Shown: one piece after another, positions 34,719 through 42,015 of the stretch
How positions within the stretch are numbered: the stretch's first letter is position 1
Layout: each line of letters starts with the position of its first letter
NCBI GenBank assembly: GCA_947481635.1
Contig: CANKHJ010000012.1
Location: forward strand, 1-47,505
DNA: 47,505 nucleotides
DNA from: Bradyrhizobiaceae bacterium
Lineage (GTDB): Bacteria; Pseudomonadota; Alphaproteobacteria; Rhizobiales; Xanthobacteraceae
Direction: 5' to 3'
Made by a program: the position numbers and the translations under genes
The notes under the pieces: generated by a model
The model's database searches: none
Told to the model about the DNA's origin: nothing
Seen by the model: the letters and a program-made list of their open reading frames with translations, nothing else

Positions 34719-35312
34719 CTAGAAATAGCGCCGCAAATCCGCGGCCGCAGCCGCAGGTGTCCGCTTGAGGTTGAACGGCGCGACGAAGCGGCCGTCCTTA
34801 TCCATCAGATAGACCGTCGCCATGTGGTCCATGGTGTAGCCGCCCTCGATCGGCACCTTGCGGAAATAGGCGCGATAGACCTTGGCGGTGGCGTCGATCT
34901 CGGCCTGCGTGCCGGTGAGGCCGCGCAGGCGCGGATCGAAGCTGGAGAGATAGTCTCCCATCACGCTCGGCGTGTCGCGCTCCGGATCGACGGTGATGAA
35001 CAGCGCCTGGGTCTTGGCCGCGTCGGGTCCGAGCGTGCGCATCACCTCGGAGACTTCGAACAGCGTGGTGGGGCAGATATCGGGGCAATGGGTGAAGCCG
35101 AAGAACACCAGGAACGGCTTGCCCTTGTAGTCCTGGTCGGTGACACGGCGTCCGTCCTGATCGGTCAGCGCGAACGGCCCGCCGACGGCCGAGGCCTGGG
35201 TCGCGCCGGGGCGTCGCGACAGCTCCATCGCGTAGAACACCACGCCGAAACAGACCACGAGGCCGGCGAGGAATGCCGACAGCAATACGACGACCCGGGC
35301 ATTCCGCGTCAT
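34719..35312 (-). CDS. SCO family protein (copper chaperone, Sco1/SenC type)
   Basis: A 197-residue membrane-anchored thioredoxin-fold protein. One N-terminal helix (about 8-28) is followed by the copper site C76-x-x-x-C80 in THCPDICP and H163 in TMDHMAT. SCO proteins deliver copper to the CuA centre of cytochrome c oxidase or manage thiol redox in the periplasm. A 58-residue membrane protein gene lies 24 bp upstream in the same direction. No oxidase genes are in view. GGAG precedes the ATG. Confidence 0.95.
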   Translation of the reverse strand: MTRNARVVVLLSAFLAGLVVCFGVVFYAMELSRRPGATQASAVGGPFALTDQDGRRVTDQDYKGKPFLVFFGFTHCPDICPTTLFEVSEVMRTLGPDAAKTQALFITVDPERDTPSVMGDYLSSFDPRLRGLTGTQAEIDATAKVYRAYFRKVPIEGGYTMDHMATVYLMDKDGRFVAPFNLKRTPAAAAADLRRYF

Positions 35313-35336
35313 GACATCATCTCCGATCGCGCGGGA

Positions 35337-35513
35337 TTACAGGCAGGCGGCAAGTCCGGCGAGCACCATCTCGTAGAATACCGCGGTGCCGAAATGCGCC
35401 CACAGCGCGAGCGTCCCGGCCGCGAGCAAACCGAGCACGCCGCCGACCAGCACCAGCGGACGCGTCCAGACGGGCGCATCAGGCAGGTCACTGGCGGGCA
35501 TATTCGTGGACAT
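35337..35513 (-). CDS. 58-residue membrane protein upstream of the SCO gene
   Basis: A short protein with one hydrophobic helix, possibly two (PLVLVGGVLGLLAAGTLALW, then TAVFYEMVLAGLAAC). The ATG at 35513 is favoured because AGG lies six bases upstream; an ATG two codons earlier is possible. It is the first gene of a two-gene unit with the SCO chaperone and may take part in oxidase assembly, by association only. I do not recognise a named family. Confidence 0.65.
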   Translation of the reverse strand: MSTNMPASDLPDAPVWTRPLVLVGGVLGLLAAGTLALWAHFGTAVFYEMVLAGLAACL

Positions 35514-35718
35514 GGGCATCCTGCGGAGGAGCGTCGCCGGCCCAACCTAACATAGAGATAAGACCGGCGGGAACCGCCAGCAACACCGGCCCGATGCCGC
35601 ACAATCTTACCACCCTCAGCCGGTATCACATTCGCGTGGGCCGGCGCGGAGGCGCTAGCGGCCCGACCAATCCTGGATAAGATTTACGCAGGGGACGGGG
35701 GCTGAGGGAGAAGGCCCC

Positions 35719-36045
35719 ATGACGTTACGGTATTGGACTGCATTCGTCGCCGTGATTGTCGCTGTGTTCGCTTACGCGCTCACCCCACCGCCGAATTCCC
35801 GGCACGACGCGGTCTTCCTGGAACGTCTGGCGCCGCGCGTCGAGCGGGTGAAAGCGCTGCCGTCCGAAACCAAAGACGCGCTGATGCAACTCGTGACCGC
35901 GGCGCGCGAGCGCAAAGCGGCCGGCGTCCGGGAGGCAAATCATGAACCGCGGCGGCAGGCGGCGCTCGACCGCTTGAGCCGGGCGATCGAGGACAAGCCT
36001 TCGATCGTGCCGGTCGGCGCTACCAGTCAGCAGGCCAGCCGGTAG
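35719..36045 (+). CDS. hypothetical exported or membrane-anchored protein
   Basis: A 108-residue protein with an N-terminal hydrophobic helix (WTAFVAVIVAVFAYAL, residues 6-21) followed by a charged helical region (ERLAPRVERVKALPSETKDAL, shortened by family-typical turns). GGGAGAAGG precedes the ATG. No family recognised. It converges on the SET-domain gene, with a 10-bp hairpin between the two. Confidence 0.65.
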   Translation: MTLRYWTAFVAVIVAVFAYALTPPPNSRHDAVFLERLAPRVERVKALPSETKDALMQLVTAARERKAAGVREANHEPRRQAALDRLSRAIEDKPSIVPVGATSQQASR

Positions 36046-36058
36046 CGAGCGGTTCTTC

Positions 36059-36093
36059 ATCGCCGGGCTGCGTGAACGCGCCCGCCCGGCGAT
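36059..36093. terminator. hairpin between convergent genes
   Basis: ATCGCCGGGC at 36059-36068 pairs perfectly with GCCCGGCGAT at 36084-36093. There is no T-tract. Its place between two convergent stop codons suggests a transcript-end structure for both genes. Confidence 0.45.
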
Positions 36094-36100
36094 CCCGCGT

Positions 36101-36541
36101 CTAGACCTCGATGCGAACGCGCTCGCCGCGCTTCGGCGGCTTGCACTTGAGACAACGGCAGCCGGGCTCCTTCAGGAACGTATCGAAATAGTCCTTGCCG
36201 TAGCTGTAGCAGAGCTCCTCGCCGGCTTCGATCTTGCGCTTGGACAAGATGTAGACGTGGTGGCGCCAGATATCGACTTCGCAATTCGGGCGGCAGGAGT
36301 GATTGATGTAGCGCGCCTTGTTGGATCGCGACTGGCCGTCGATGGTGTAATTCTTGCCGGCATCGAACAGATATTTGCTGCGGCTCGCGTCTACTTGTTT
36401 CTCGGTGATGCGCCGGCCCTTGTACTCGATGATGCAGGTCCCCTTCGGGATGTCCTGAAGCGCGAAGATGCCAAGGCCGGCGCGGCTGCGCGCCACCTTC
36501 AGCTTGAGCTTCGGGATGTCGAATTTTCTCTTGGCTGGCAT
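36101..36541 (-). CDS. SET-domain protein-lysine methyltransferase
   Basis: A 146-residue minimal SET protein. The order of motifs is complete: GLGIFALQDIPKG (SAM-binding start), YINHSCRPNCE (N80, H81, with the pseudoknot), ELCYSYGKDYF (catalytic Tyr) and a post-SET-like cysteine cluster C128-x-C130-x-x-C133. SET enzymes transfer methyl groups to lysines of proteins. The ATG giving MPAKRKFD is used. About 180 bp upstream, in the same direction, ends an operon of HU and a zinc-ribbon protein. The lysine-rich HU is an attractive candidate substrate, as a chlamydial SET enzyme acts on histone-like proteins; this is inference. Confidence 0.92.
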   Translation of the reverse strand: MPAKRKFDIPKLKLKVARSRAGLGIFALQDIPKGTCIIEYKGRRITEKQVDASRSKYLFDAGKNYTIDGQSRSNKARYINHSCRPNCEVDIWRHHVYILSKRKIEAGEELCYSYGKDYFDTFLKEPGCRCLKCKPPKRGERVRIEV

Positions 36542-36668
36542 GGGATTCCGACTTGTCTCTGCGTGGCGATGGACAGCAACCGTCATGCAAGGCGGCTGCC
36601 GGATTGCGGGGAGATTCGCTAGAGCCGTGGCGTTTCAAGCGGCGGCGTGAAACGGCTGGTCGCGATGA

Positions 36669-36706
36669 CCTCTGCCGCAAGCACTGATCGGTGCTCGCGG
36701 CAGAGG
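36669..36706. terminator. 38-bp near-perfect palindrome after the HU/zinc-ribbon operon
   Basis: The arms CCTCTGCCGC and GCGGCAGAGG flank a second perfect pair AGCAC/GTGCT around GATC. It begins 17 bases past the zinc-ribbon stop and has no T-tract. It could act as a transcript-end or stabilising hairpin between that operon and the SET gene. Confidence 0.5.
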
Positions 36707-36722
36707 CCATACCGTTCGCGCG

Positions 36723-36926
36723 CTACAGGGTCTTTTGTTTGTCGCCGCAGTCCTTGCAGGTATACGCCACGCGCGTCTCGCCCGGCTGGGCTTGAACGCG
36801 ATTGGGCGCACCGCATTTCCCGCAATTGATCTCAATGCGGGTCTTGCCCTGCTGGACGACGAGCTTCCGCTCCAGCGCCTCTTTGACGAGGCGCTCGGCT
36901 TCAGCACGCAATGCTTCTTTCGACAT
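36723..36926 (-). CDS. small zinc-ribbon protein
   Basis: A 67-residue protein: an N-terminal helix (SKEALRAEAERLVKEALERK) and a C-terminal ribbon with CGKCG and CKDCG, giving four cysteines for one zinc. I do not recognise a named family. Its ribosome binding site AAGGGA overlaps the HU stop codon, and it starts eight bases after it, so the two are co-expressed. A nucleic-acid or RNA polymerase-related role is suggested by the partner and the fold. Confidence 0.8.
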   Translation of the reverse strand: MSKEALRAEAERLVKEALERKLVVQQGKTRIEINCGKCGAPNRVQAQPGETRVAYTCKDCGDKQKTL

Positions 36927-36934
36927 GCAATCCC

Positions 36935-37234
36935 TTAGACGGCGTCCTTGACGCCCTTCACCGGACGGGCCTTGATGACCTTGCGGGCTGGCTTCGCCTT
37001 GAAGATCGTCTCTTCCTTCGTGAACGGGTTGATGCCCTTGCGCGCCTTGGTGGCGGGCTTCTTCACGACCACGAACTTCGCAAAGCCAGGCACCACGAAG
37101 GCGCCGCTCTTCTTCAGTTCCTTATAGCCGATCGCGGCGACGCTCTCGATGACGCCCTTGACGTCTCGCTTCGACAGCGAATGCTCTTCGGCAATTTTTC
37201 CAATCAGCTCGGACTTCGACATCAACGTGGCCAT
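36935..37234 (-). CDS. HU-family DNA-binding protein with lysine-rich tail
   Basis: A 99-residue member of the HU/IHF family. The helical part KSELIGKIAEEHSLSKRDV is followed by VPGFAKFVVVKKPATKARKG, NPFTKEETIFKAKPARKV and VKGVKDAV, matching the beta-arm with its Pro and the C-terminal helix. The arm and tail carry more lysines than classical HU. HU dimers bend and compact DNA. GAGAGGAAC precedes the chosen ATG; the longer frame is unlikely. Downstream lie a zinc-ribbon gene (8 bp) and a SET methyltransferase gene. Confidence 0.93.
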   Translation of the reverse strand: MATLMSKSELIGKIAEEHSLSKRDVKGVIESVAAIGYKELKKSGAFVVPGFAKFVVVKKPATKARKGINPFTKEETIFKAKPARKVIKARPVKGVKDAV

Positions 37235-37408
37235 GGATGTTCCTCTCGTTAGAATCACCTGTGAATATTGAGGTTTTCGAGCGAAAAGGCCAGAAACTCC
37301 GGTGATTTGCACAGGAATTGTGAAATGGGGGCTGATTTTACGGAAATTCGCGGTCGATTACAGCCTCCGCGGGCTAATGCAGGGCTATTGTGTCGGAGGG
37401 AGACCAAG

Positions 37409-37735
37409 TCATCGCTTCGGTGAATAAAAATCAATTCCCTCGCTTCTGTAGTGACTGCCGTTCGGGGAAACCGAGAAACTCGGAATGTTCAAATCCAATC
37501 TGTATTCGTCTTTGCCCGTCATTTTATTGATCACGTGGACAAGCTTGTTGAAAGCATCAGGATCATTCCTGGTGACATCCAGAAAGAAATAGGACCCTGG
37601 TGGTCCCTGTTTTGCCTGCAACTGCAATTCAACATTGTCGGGTCCAGGCTTTGTGTTCAGTAATCTGACATCCTCAAGCCGTTCCGCAAACGCAACGCTT
37701 GGCAAGAAAAACAAAAGCAGCACCAGGCGCTTCAT
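37409..37735 (-). CDS. hypothetical secreted protein
   Basis: A 108-residue protein with a clear signal peptide (MKRLVLLLFFLPSVAFA) and a small mature domain (LEDVRLLNTKPGPDNVELQLQ, cut here for length, and FNKLVHVINKMTGKDEY). Ribosome binding site GAGGAA is present. The gene and its flanks are visibly poorer in GC than the rest of the window, and it sits beside tRNA-Gly, which may mean a separate origin. No family recognised. Confidence 0.7.
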   Translation of the reverse strand: MKRLVLLLFFLPSVAFAERLEDVRLLNTKPGPDNVELQLQAKQGPPGSYFFLDVTRNDPDAFNKLVHVINKMTGKDEYRLDLNIPSFSVSPNGSHYRSEGIDFYSPKR

Positions 37736-37923
37736 TTTGTGTTCCTCACTTCAAGCCAAATCGGCCAATGGCGGATCACAGTATCGACGACCCCGCAGAT
37801 GGGGCATCGATCAATCAGAATGGCGGTCTCGCTTCGCTTCCGCTGTAAAATGATCGGTGGCGCTTGACCGGCATGCTTAGTTCAAACTCATACCCTGCGC
37901 AAAAATGCCTGTTTCGCAAGGCT

Positions 37924-37997
37924 TGGAGCGGACGGAGGGAATCGAACCCTCGTATGCAGCTTGGGAAGCTGCCGTTCTACCATTGAACTACGCCCGC
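37924..37997 (-). tRNA. tRNA-Gly (anticodon CCC)
   Basis: Minus-strand cloverleaf with acceptor GCGGGCG/CGTCCGC (one G-T pair), anticodon stem GCAGC/GCTGC with loop TTCCCAA, and T arm GAGGG/CCCTC. The anticodon is CCC, reading GGG. The CCA end is encoded. I see no direct repeat of its 3' end nearby that would mark an integrated element. Confidence 0.95.
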
Positions 37998-38080
37998 ACT
38001 CTCAATCACTTAGCATGTTCTGCAAAAAGCGCTAGGCACCGCTCAGGCACCGCAATATTTTGAGCCTATAAGACCGCGTC

Positions 38081-39607
38081 TTACCGCCAGCCCGGCAGCA
38101 CCCGTTGATTGCTGCCACGCTGACGCGTATCGCCAGTTTGGGAGTCCCAGCCACGTAAAAAAGAGAAAAAACCGTTGTCGCTGGCAACCTTGACTTCGCT
38201 GTCTTCGGTCGTCGGCTTGCGCGTAATGAAGCCGCCTTGGGGCTGATTGCTGAGCACCGCAACAAACTCGGTACGATAGTTGGTCTCGCGGCTCAGCGGT
38301 TCGTCCGAGATGATGATCGAGGATCGCGGCAATGCGGTCGGCCCGATGCGATCGAGCACGTCTTGTGGGATAGTGATGCGGTCAAGCGCCGCCTTGGCGT
38401 CGTCCCCGTCGTCGATCGTCACCGCGGTCCAGCGAAGACCGGCGTCGTTGCGCGCCATCGCGGTGAACACATGCGTGCCGATCCGCTTCTCGGGACTGCG
38501 GATCGTGACCGGAACCTCAATGCTCGAATCGAACACTTCGCCCCCGTCCGGCAACGGCTTGTGCGTGTTGCGCCGCACGTAAAGCTTCTGAGTCGCACGG
38601 CTGATGTAGATCGAGACCGGCTCGAGTGCGAGTTTCGCATCGAGCGCAGCCTTTGCGGTAGCGGCCTTCCTGGTCTCGGCCGCCTTGGCGGTGTCCTTTG
38701 CCGCGGCGGCGGCGTCGAGCTTCGGTTTCGCAGCGGCCTTGGCGTTGTCGAGCTGCGTTGCCGCTTCCGCGGCCCTCGCGCCGGCCTTCTGCTTAAGGTC
38801 CTCAGCCCGCGCCTTGGCCTCGTCCGTCTTGGCGGCGGCGAGCACCCTCTCGGCGGACGCGAACTCGGCGGCGGCGCGAGTCCTGAGCCCCTCCAGCTTG
38901 CGCAGCGACGACGTCAGCGATGCCGTCTCGCGTGGCGCCATCGCGGCGGCTTTCTTCGCCTCGTCGGCGATCTTAGCGGCCTCGGCCGCCTCGCGGGCGA
39001 GCGCCTCGGCCTTGGCCGGCGCGGCCGCGATAGTCTCCCGGTTCGGGACGAAAAGCGCCGGATGGGAGAACTCGACCAGAGCCGGATCGTTCGGCGCAAT
39101 GATGACCCGCATTCCGATCCGCGTCTTGTCGTAGAGCTTGTCGGCAAAGTCAAAGGGCAGCCGAACGCAGCCGTGCGAGGCCGCATACCCAGGCAGCGGC
39201 CCGCCGTGCAGCGCGATACCGTTCCATGTGATGCGCTGCATGTGCGGCATCCAGGCATCGCCGTACATGTTCGAGCGGTGATCCTTTTCCTTCTCGACAA
39301 CGGCGAAGATACCGGCAGGCGTCTCGCGTCCCTTGGTGCCGGTCGACACCGGCGCGCGCAGGATCCAGCCATCGGTGTCGTAGAAAGTGACCTGTTGGGT
39401 CTTGATCGACACGATCGCCATGATCGGCTCGCCTGCCTCGCGCGGCGCCGTCGCCTCTTTGGGTTGCAGCGCAGGGCGCGCCTGTGTTGCCGCGGCGTCG
39501 GCGGTCAGCGCCGTCAGCGCGACCATGGCTGCGAGCGCCACAGTGGCGAGAGCATCCCAACGGCGCCTCGCCACCGAGGACCGCGCTATCGTCAATCGAT
39601 TTACCAT
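38081..39607 (-). CDS. L,D-transpeptidase with a second, cysteine-less YkuD-like domain
   Basis: A 508-residue exported protein. A signal peptide or anchor (about 17-40) is followed by a YkuD domain with H134 in ALHGG and the catalytic motif S144-HGCVR, with nucleophile C147. Residues about 185-320 are an Ala/Lys/Glu-rich coiled coil. The last 180 residues resemble a second YkuD fold (SIYISRATQKLYVRR, EVPVTIRSPEKRIGTHVF, SSIIISDEPLSRE) but lack the SHGCVR motif. The enzyme should cross-link peptidoglycan 3-3 or attach proteins to it, with the degenerate domain as a scaffold or binding unit. Confidence 0.9.
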   Translation of the reverse strand: MVNRLTIARSSVARRRWDALATVALAAMVALTALTADAAATQARPALQPKEATAPREAGEPIMAIVSIKTQQVTFYDTDGWILRAPVSTGTKGRETPAGIFAVVEKEKDHRSNMYGDAWMPHMQRITWNGIALHGGPLPGYAASHGCVRLPFDFADKLYDKTRIGMRVIIAPNDPALVEFSHPALFVPNRETIAAAPAKAEALAREAAEAAKIADEAKKAAAMAPRETASLTSSLRKLEGLRTRAAAEFASAERVLAAAKTDEAKARAEDLKQKAGARAAEAATQLDNAKAAAKPKLDAAAAAKDTAKAAETRKAATAKAALDAKLALEPVSIYISRATQKLYVRRNTHKPLPDGGEVFDSSIEVPVTIRSPEKRIGTHVFTAMARNDAGLRWTAVTIDDGDDAKAALDRITIPQDVLDRIGPTALPRSSIIISDEPLSRETNYRTEFVAVLSNQPQGGFITRKPTTEDSEVKVASDNGFFSFLRGWDSQTGDTRQRGSNQRVLPGWR

Positions 39608-39792
39608 GCCATGCCCCCGTTGATTCGCCTGGCCGCGCCCGCCTCGATCAAGTGTTAGATCACGATATTCGGATTAACGACTCGCCACCACCATCCACGC
39701 CGCCAATTCCTGGGGACTATTGGATAGAAGTCTCAGTCACGCACCCCGATCGTGTGATTTTCAGCCAGAGACCCATAAATCGATTTTGACGC

Positions 39793-40353
39793 TCATGTTC
39801 CCAGAAATTGCGCCAGCCATTCCGGGCGGAGGTTGAGGCCCGCAAAGCCGGCGATCCCAAACAACATCCCAAACGCTCCTGCGCCCCACGCCACCGCGAG
39901 AAGCCAAAACGTGTCGGCCAAGGCCGCGACCGCCGCTAATGCGACGCCGATCGACAAGAACGCGTCGGAAATATCGAACTGATCGTCTCGGAAATTGAGC
40001 CGATCGTATTCGGCCTCCAGCGCCTTGGCCTTCGCCATCGTCTCGATAGAGCGTCCTCGATATCTGGCGATATCGGTCTCGTAATTCACCATCTGTTTTT
40101 CAGCCAGCGCTTTATCGGCAATCGTTGGCGCCAAGAGCTGGAGCGTGGAAAGGGCGCTTTCATCGACGTGCAGTTTGATACGAGTCGACTGATACTCAGC
40201 CCACGCATCGACCGATTCCGACTTTGCCTTCTGCATCGCCTGGACGATGTTGTCATCCTTGACCTTCGAGATGGCCATAAAAACCGACAGCATAACGACG
40301 GTAATAGCGACGAGGTTATTGAGACGTTTGTCTTTGTCGGCCGCGCTTTCCAC
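39793..40353 (-). CDS. DUF4337-family membrane protein
   Basis: A 186-residue protein matching DUF4337: LNNLVAITVVMLSVFMAISKVKDDN at the start (truncated here in spirit to its core VVMLSVFMAISKVKDDN), a coiled-coil section (YQSTRIKLH, ALEAEYDRLN) and two C-terminal helices (SIGVALAAVAALADTFWLL). Three membrane helices in all. Function is unknown for the family. The GTG start has AGGA six bases upstream. It is divergent from the basic exported protein at 40654. Confidence 0.82.
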   Translation of the reverse strand: MESAADKDKRLNNLVAITVVMLSVFMAISKVKDDNIVQAMQKAKSESVDAWAEYQSTRIKLHVDESALSTLQLLAPTIADKALAEKQMVNYETDIARYRGRSIETMAKAKALEAEYDRLNFRDDQFDISDAFLSIGVALAAVAALADTFWLLAVAWGAGAFGMLFGIAGFAGLNLRPEWLAQFLGT

Positions 40354-40653
40354 AGGAGTTCCTTTTTGCCGTCCAGAACTGGCGGGAAGGACGGCCGAAT
40401 CAATCGCCTCTTCCTCATCGGCAATCTAACACAGGCAATGCGTGGCTGCGCCGCGGCGTCCTGCCAAATCAGGCCTGTACACTCGTGGGCATCACGATGA
40501 GCGTCAGCCGCGAGGGGCGCCGACTATTACCAAACTGTCACGAACATGAATGCGGTAGAACAACTGGCTTCAAGTCTCGTTCAGTTGTCGAGTCGCATGG
40601 TCATGGTCAGATCGACGCTACGTCGAAACCTGATGTTCCTGAAAGGACAGACT
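40354..40653. other. 300-bp divergent intergenic region
   Basis: This lies between the DUF4337 gene (leftward) and the basic exported protein gene (rightward). GCCGTCC at 40368-40374 and GGACGGC at 40389-40395 form a small hairpin in the DUF4337 leader. Frames opening at 40546 are upstream extensions of the next gene without ribosome binding sites. I see no other gene and no convincing promoter pair. Confidence 0.4.
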
Positions 40654-41004
40654 ATGTTCAAGAGAATCGCACTCGCAGTCATCGCCACTTCGATGCTTGC
40701 GGCTCCCGTCCTTGCTCAAGGCAATGCGACCAAATCGGCTTCTGGACAGGCGCCGATCGTCGTTGCCCCCGCCGCAAGCAAGGCCAAAGCCGCGACGATG
40801 CCGGTCGCCGCCAAGGCGAAAGTGGTTACGACCAAGGCGACCACACGCCACATCGTCAGGGTGCATAAGACCAAGCGTCACTTCCTGCGCGCCCACCGCA
40901 CGACCAAGCATCAGCTGGTGCGCGCGCATCGTGCACCGGTCAAGGCGATGGTTCGCGCGAAGGTCCACGCTCCTGGGAAGATCGTCAAGCCGCGTCACTC
41001 CTAA
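40654..41004 (+). CDS. small exported His/Lys/Arg-rich protein
   Basis: A 116-residue protein with a signal peptide (MFKRIALAVIATSMLAAPVLAQ) listed here only by its ends MFKRIA and PVLAQ for comparison, an Ala/Lys/Val-rich section, and a C-terminal half full of His, Lys and Arg (HIVRVHKTKRHFLRAHR). AAAGGA precedes the ATG. Bradyrhizobium-type genomes encode similar His-rich exported proteins, and I recall a named His-rich family there; assignment is from memory. Metal binding or binding of acidic polymers in the envelope is conceivable. Confidence 0.72.
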   Translation: MFKRIALAVIATSMLAAPVLAQGNATKSASGQAPIVVAPAASKAKAATMPVAAKAKVVTTKATTRHIVRVHKTKRHFLRAHRTTKHQLVRAHRAPVKAMVRAKVHAPGKIVKPRHS

Positions 41005-41049
41005 GGCAACAGCGCGCCGACGACACGATCAAACATCTTAAGCTCTGAA

Positions 41050-41077
41050 CGTGGCTCCCGCCGTGGCGGGAGCCACG
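41050..41077 (+). terminator. 13-bp perfect hairpin after the His-rich protein gene
   Basis: Bases 41050-41062 (CGTGGCTCCCGCC) and 41065-41077 are exact reverse complements with two bases between them, so a stable stem forms. It lies 46 bases past the stop codon. No T-tract follows, so it may act as a transcript-end or RNA-stabilising structure. Confidence 0.5.
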
Positions 41078-41159
41078 TGCCTGTCGCTTCGGCTGAACCG
41101 CTTCAATCCCTGGGCGTTAAGCCTCTGGCCCACACGGCCGGTCAGCTTGGAGCAGTCTC

Positions 41160-41369
41160 ATGCCACGGAAATACGGAAAGGCCGCGTCGACGAGCGTCAA
41201 GAAGGCGATGAAGAAGCGCAAGAAGGGCACGCTGAAAAGCGGCAGCGGCGGCAAGGTGACGAGCCGCAAGCAGGCGATCGCGATCGGCCTCTCCGAGGCG
41301 CGCGAGAGCGGCGCCAAGGTGCCGAAGAAGCAGACATCGAAGAAGAAGGCCGGTCGGAAGAAGAAGTAG
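41160..41369 (+). CDS. small lysine-rich protein (DUF6496-like)
   Basis: A 69-residue cytoplasmic protein, about one third Lys/Arg, with an ordered centre (GGKVTSRKQAIAIGLSEARE) between Lys-rich ends (KKAMKKRKKG and KKQTSKKKAGRKKK). This matches my recollection of DUF6496. The composition implies binding to nucleic acid, comparable to histone-like tails. GGAG precedes the ATG by seven bases. Confidence 0.78.
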   Translation: MPRKYGKAASTSVKKAMKKRKKGTLKSGSGGKVTSRKQAIAIGLSEARESGAKVPKKQTSKKKAGRKKK

Positions 41370-41400
41370 TAGTCCGCGCCGCGATCACCGCCTCGGATGC

Positions 41401-41430
41401 GATCAGGCCCCGCTGTCGCGGAGCCTGATC
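41401..41430. terminator. hairpin between convergent genes
   Basis: GATCAGGC at 41401-41408 pairs with GCCTGATC at 41423-41430, continuing after one mismatch as CCGC/GCGG around a 4-base loop. It sits between the DUF6496-like gene and the converging small membrane protein gene and may end both transcripts. Confidence 0.5.
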
Positions 41431-41454
41431 AGCCAACTCATCTGTCTGGGTCGG

Positions 41455-41676
41455 TTATTTGCTGGCGCCGCCCGAGCCCGTCGTCGACGGGGCGCTCGGC
41501 GCAGCCGGCGTGTTGACGGTGACGCTGGTCCCGCCGCCTTTCATGTCTTCCCAGTTCGAGGCGACGAAAAAGATACCGCCGACGACCAGCAGCGCGCCGA
41601 GGATGACGCCGATGAATCCCATCGCGCCGCTACCGCCGCCGCCTTCGTTGTAATGGTGAACTTCACGGTCTGCCAT
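41455..41676 (-). CDS. 73-residue single-pass membrane protein
   Basis: Starts MADREVHHYNEGGGGSGA, has one hydrophobic helix (about 19-41, MGFIGVILGALLVVGGIFFV) and a Ser/Thr/Pro/Gly-rich tail. GGAGAGA precedes the ATG, while the longer frame has no such site. Similar short proteins with an HHYNEGGG-like start are common in this order. Function unknown. Confidence 0.72.
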   Translation of the reverse strand: MADREVHHYNEGGGGSGAMGFIGVILGALLVVGGIFFVASNWEDMKGGGTSVTVNTPAAPSAPSTTGSGGASK

Positions 41677-41759
41677 GACGTCTCTCCACGTTGAATCAAA
41701 ACGCCTCAATGCACCGAACAGCTGTTCGCGACGGGGCGTGGCTCATCCGACAGCCTCGC

Positions 41760-41843
41760 TCAGCTCAAGCCTCCGAACAGCCAGATCACCAGAATAATCG
41801 GCAGCGGCACACCCAGCAGCATCAACAATAATCCACGTCCCAT
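41760..41843 (-). CDS. 27-residue membrane peptide
   Basis: A complete short frame: MGRGLLLMLLGVPLP followed by IILVIWLFGGLS and a TGA. GGGAG lies six bases before the ATG. The sequence is one membrane helix with a Pro-kink. Very similar tiny membrane peptides (starting MGRG, with LLGVPLP) recur in alphaproteobacteria, which supports a real gene. It is below normal annotation length cut-offs. Function unknown. Confidence 0.65.
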   Translation of the reverse strand: MGRGLLLMLLGVPLPIILVIWLFGGLS

Positions 41844-42015
41844 CGTCGTCTCCCGTCTCTGTGGCGAGTAAACGTGTCGATGCATCACGAAGTTCCCGCC
41901 GCGATGTTTGTTGTCTATTGTTCATGTTGGGTGCGGTGCTGATTCACGACCGCCCCGCGCGAGATCGGCCCGCCGACATTGCGGATTTGGAGCCAGGGAC
42001 GGACAAGAGAACGCC

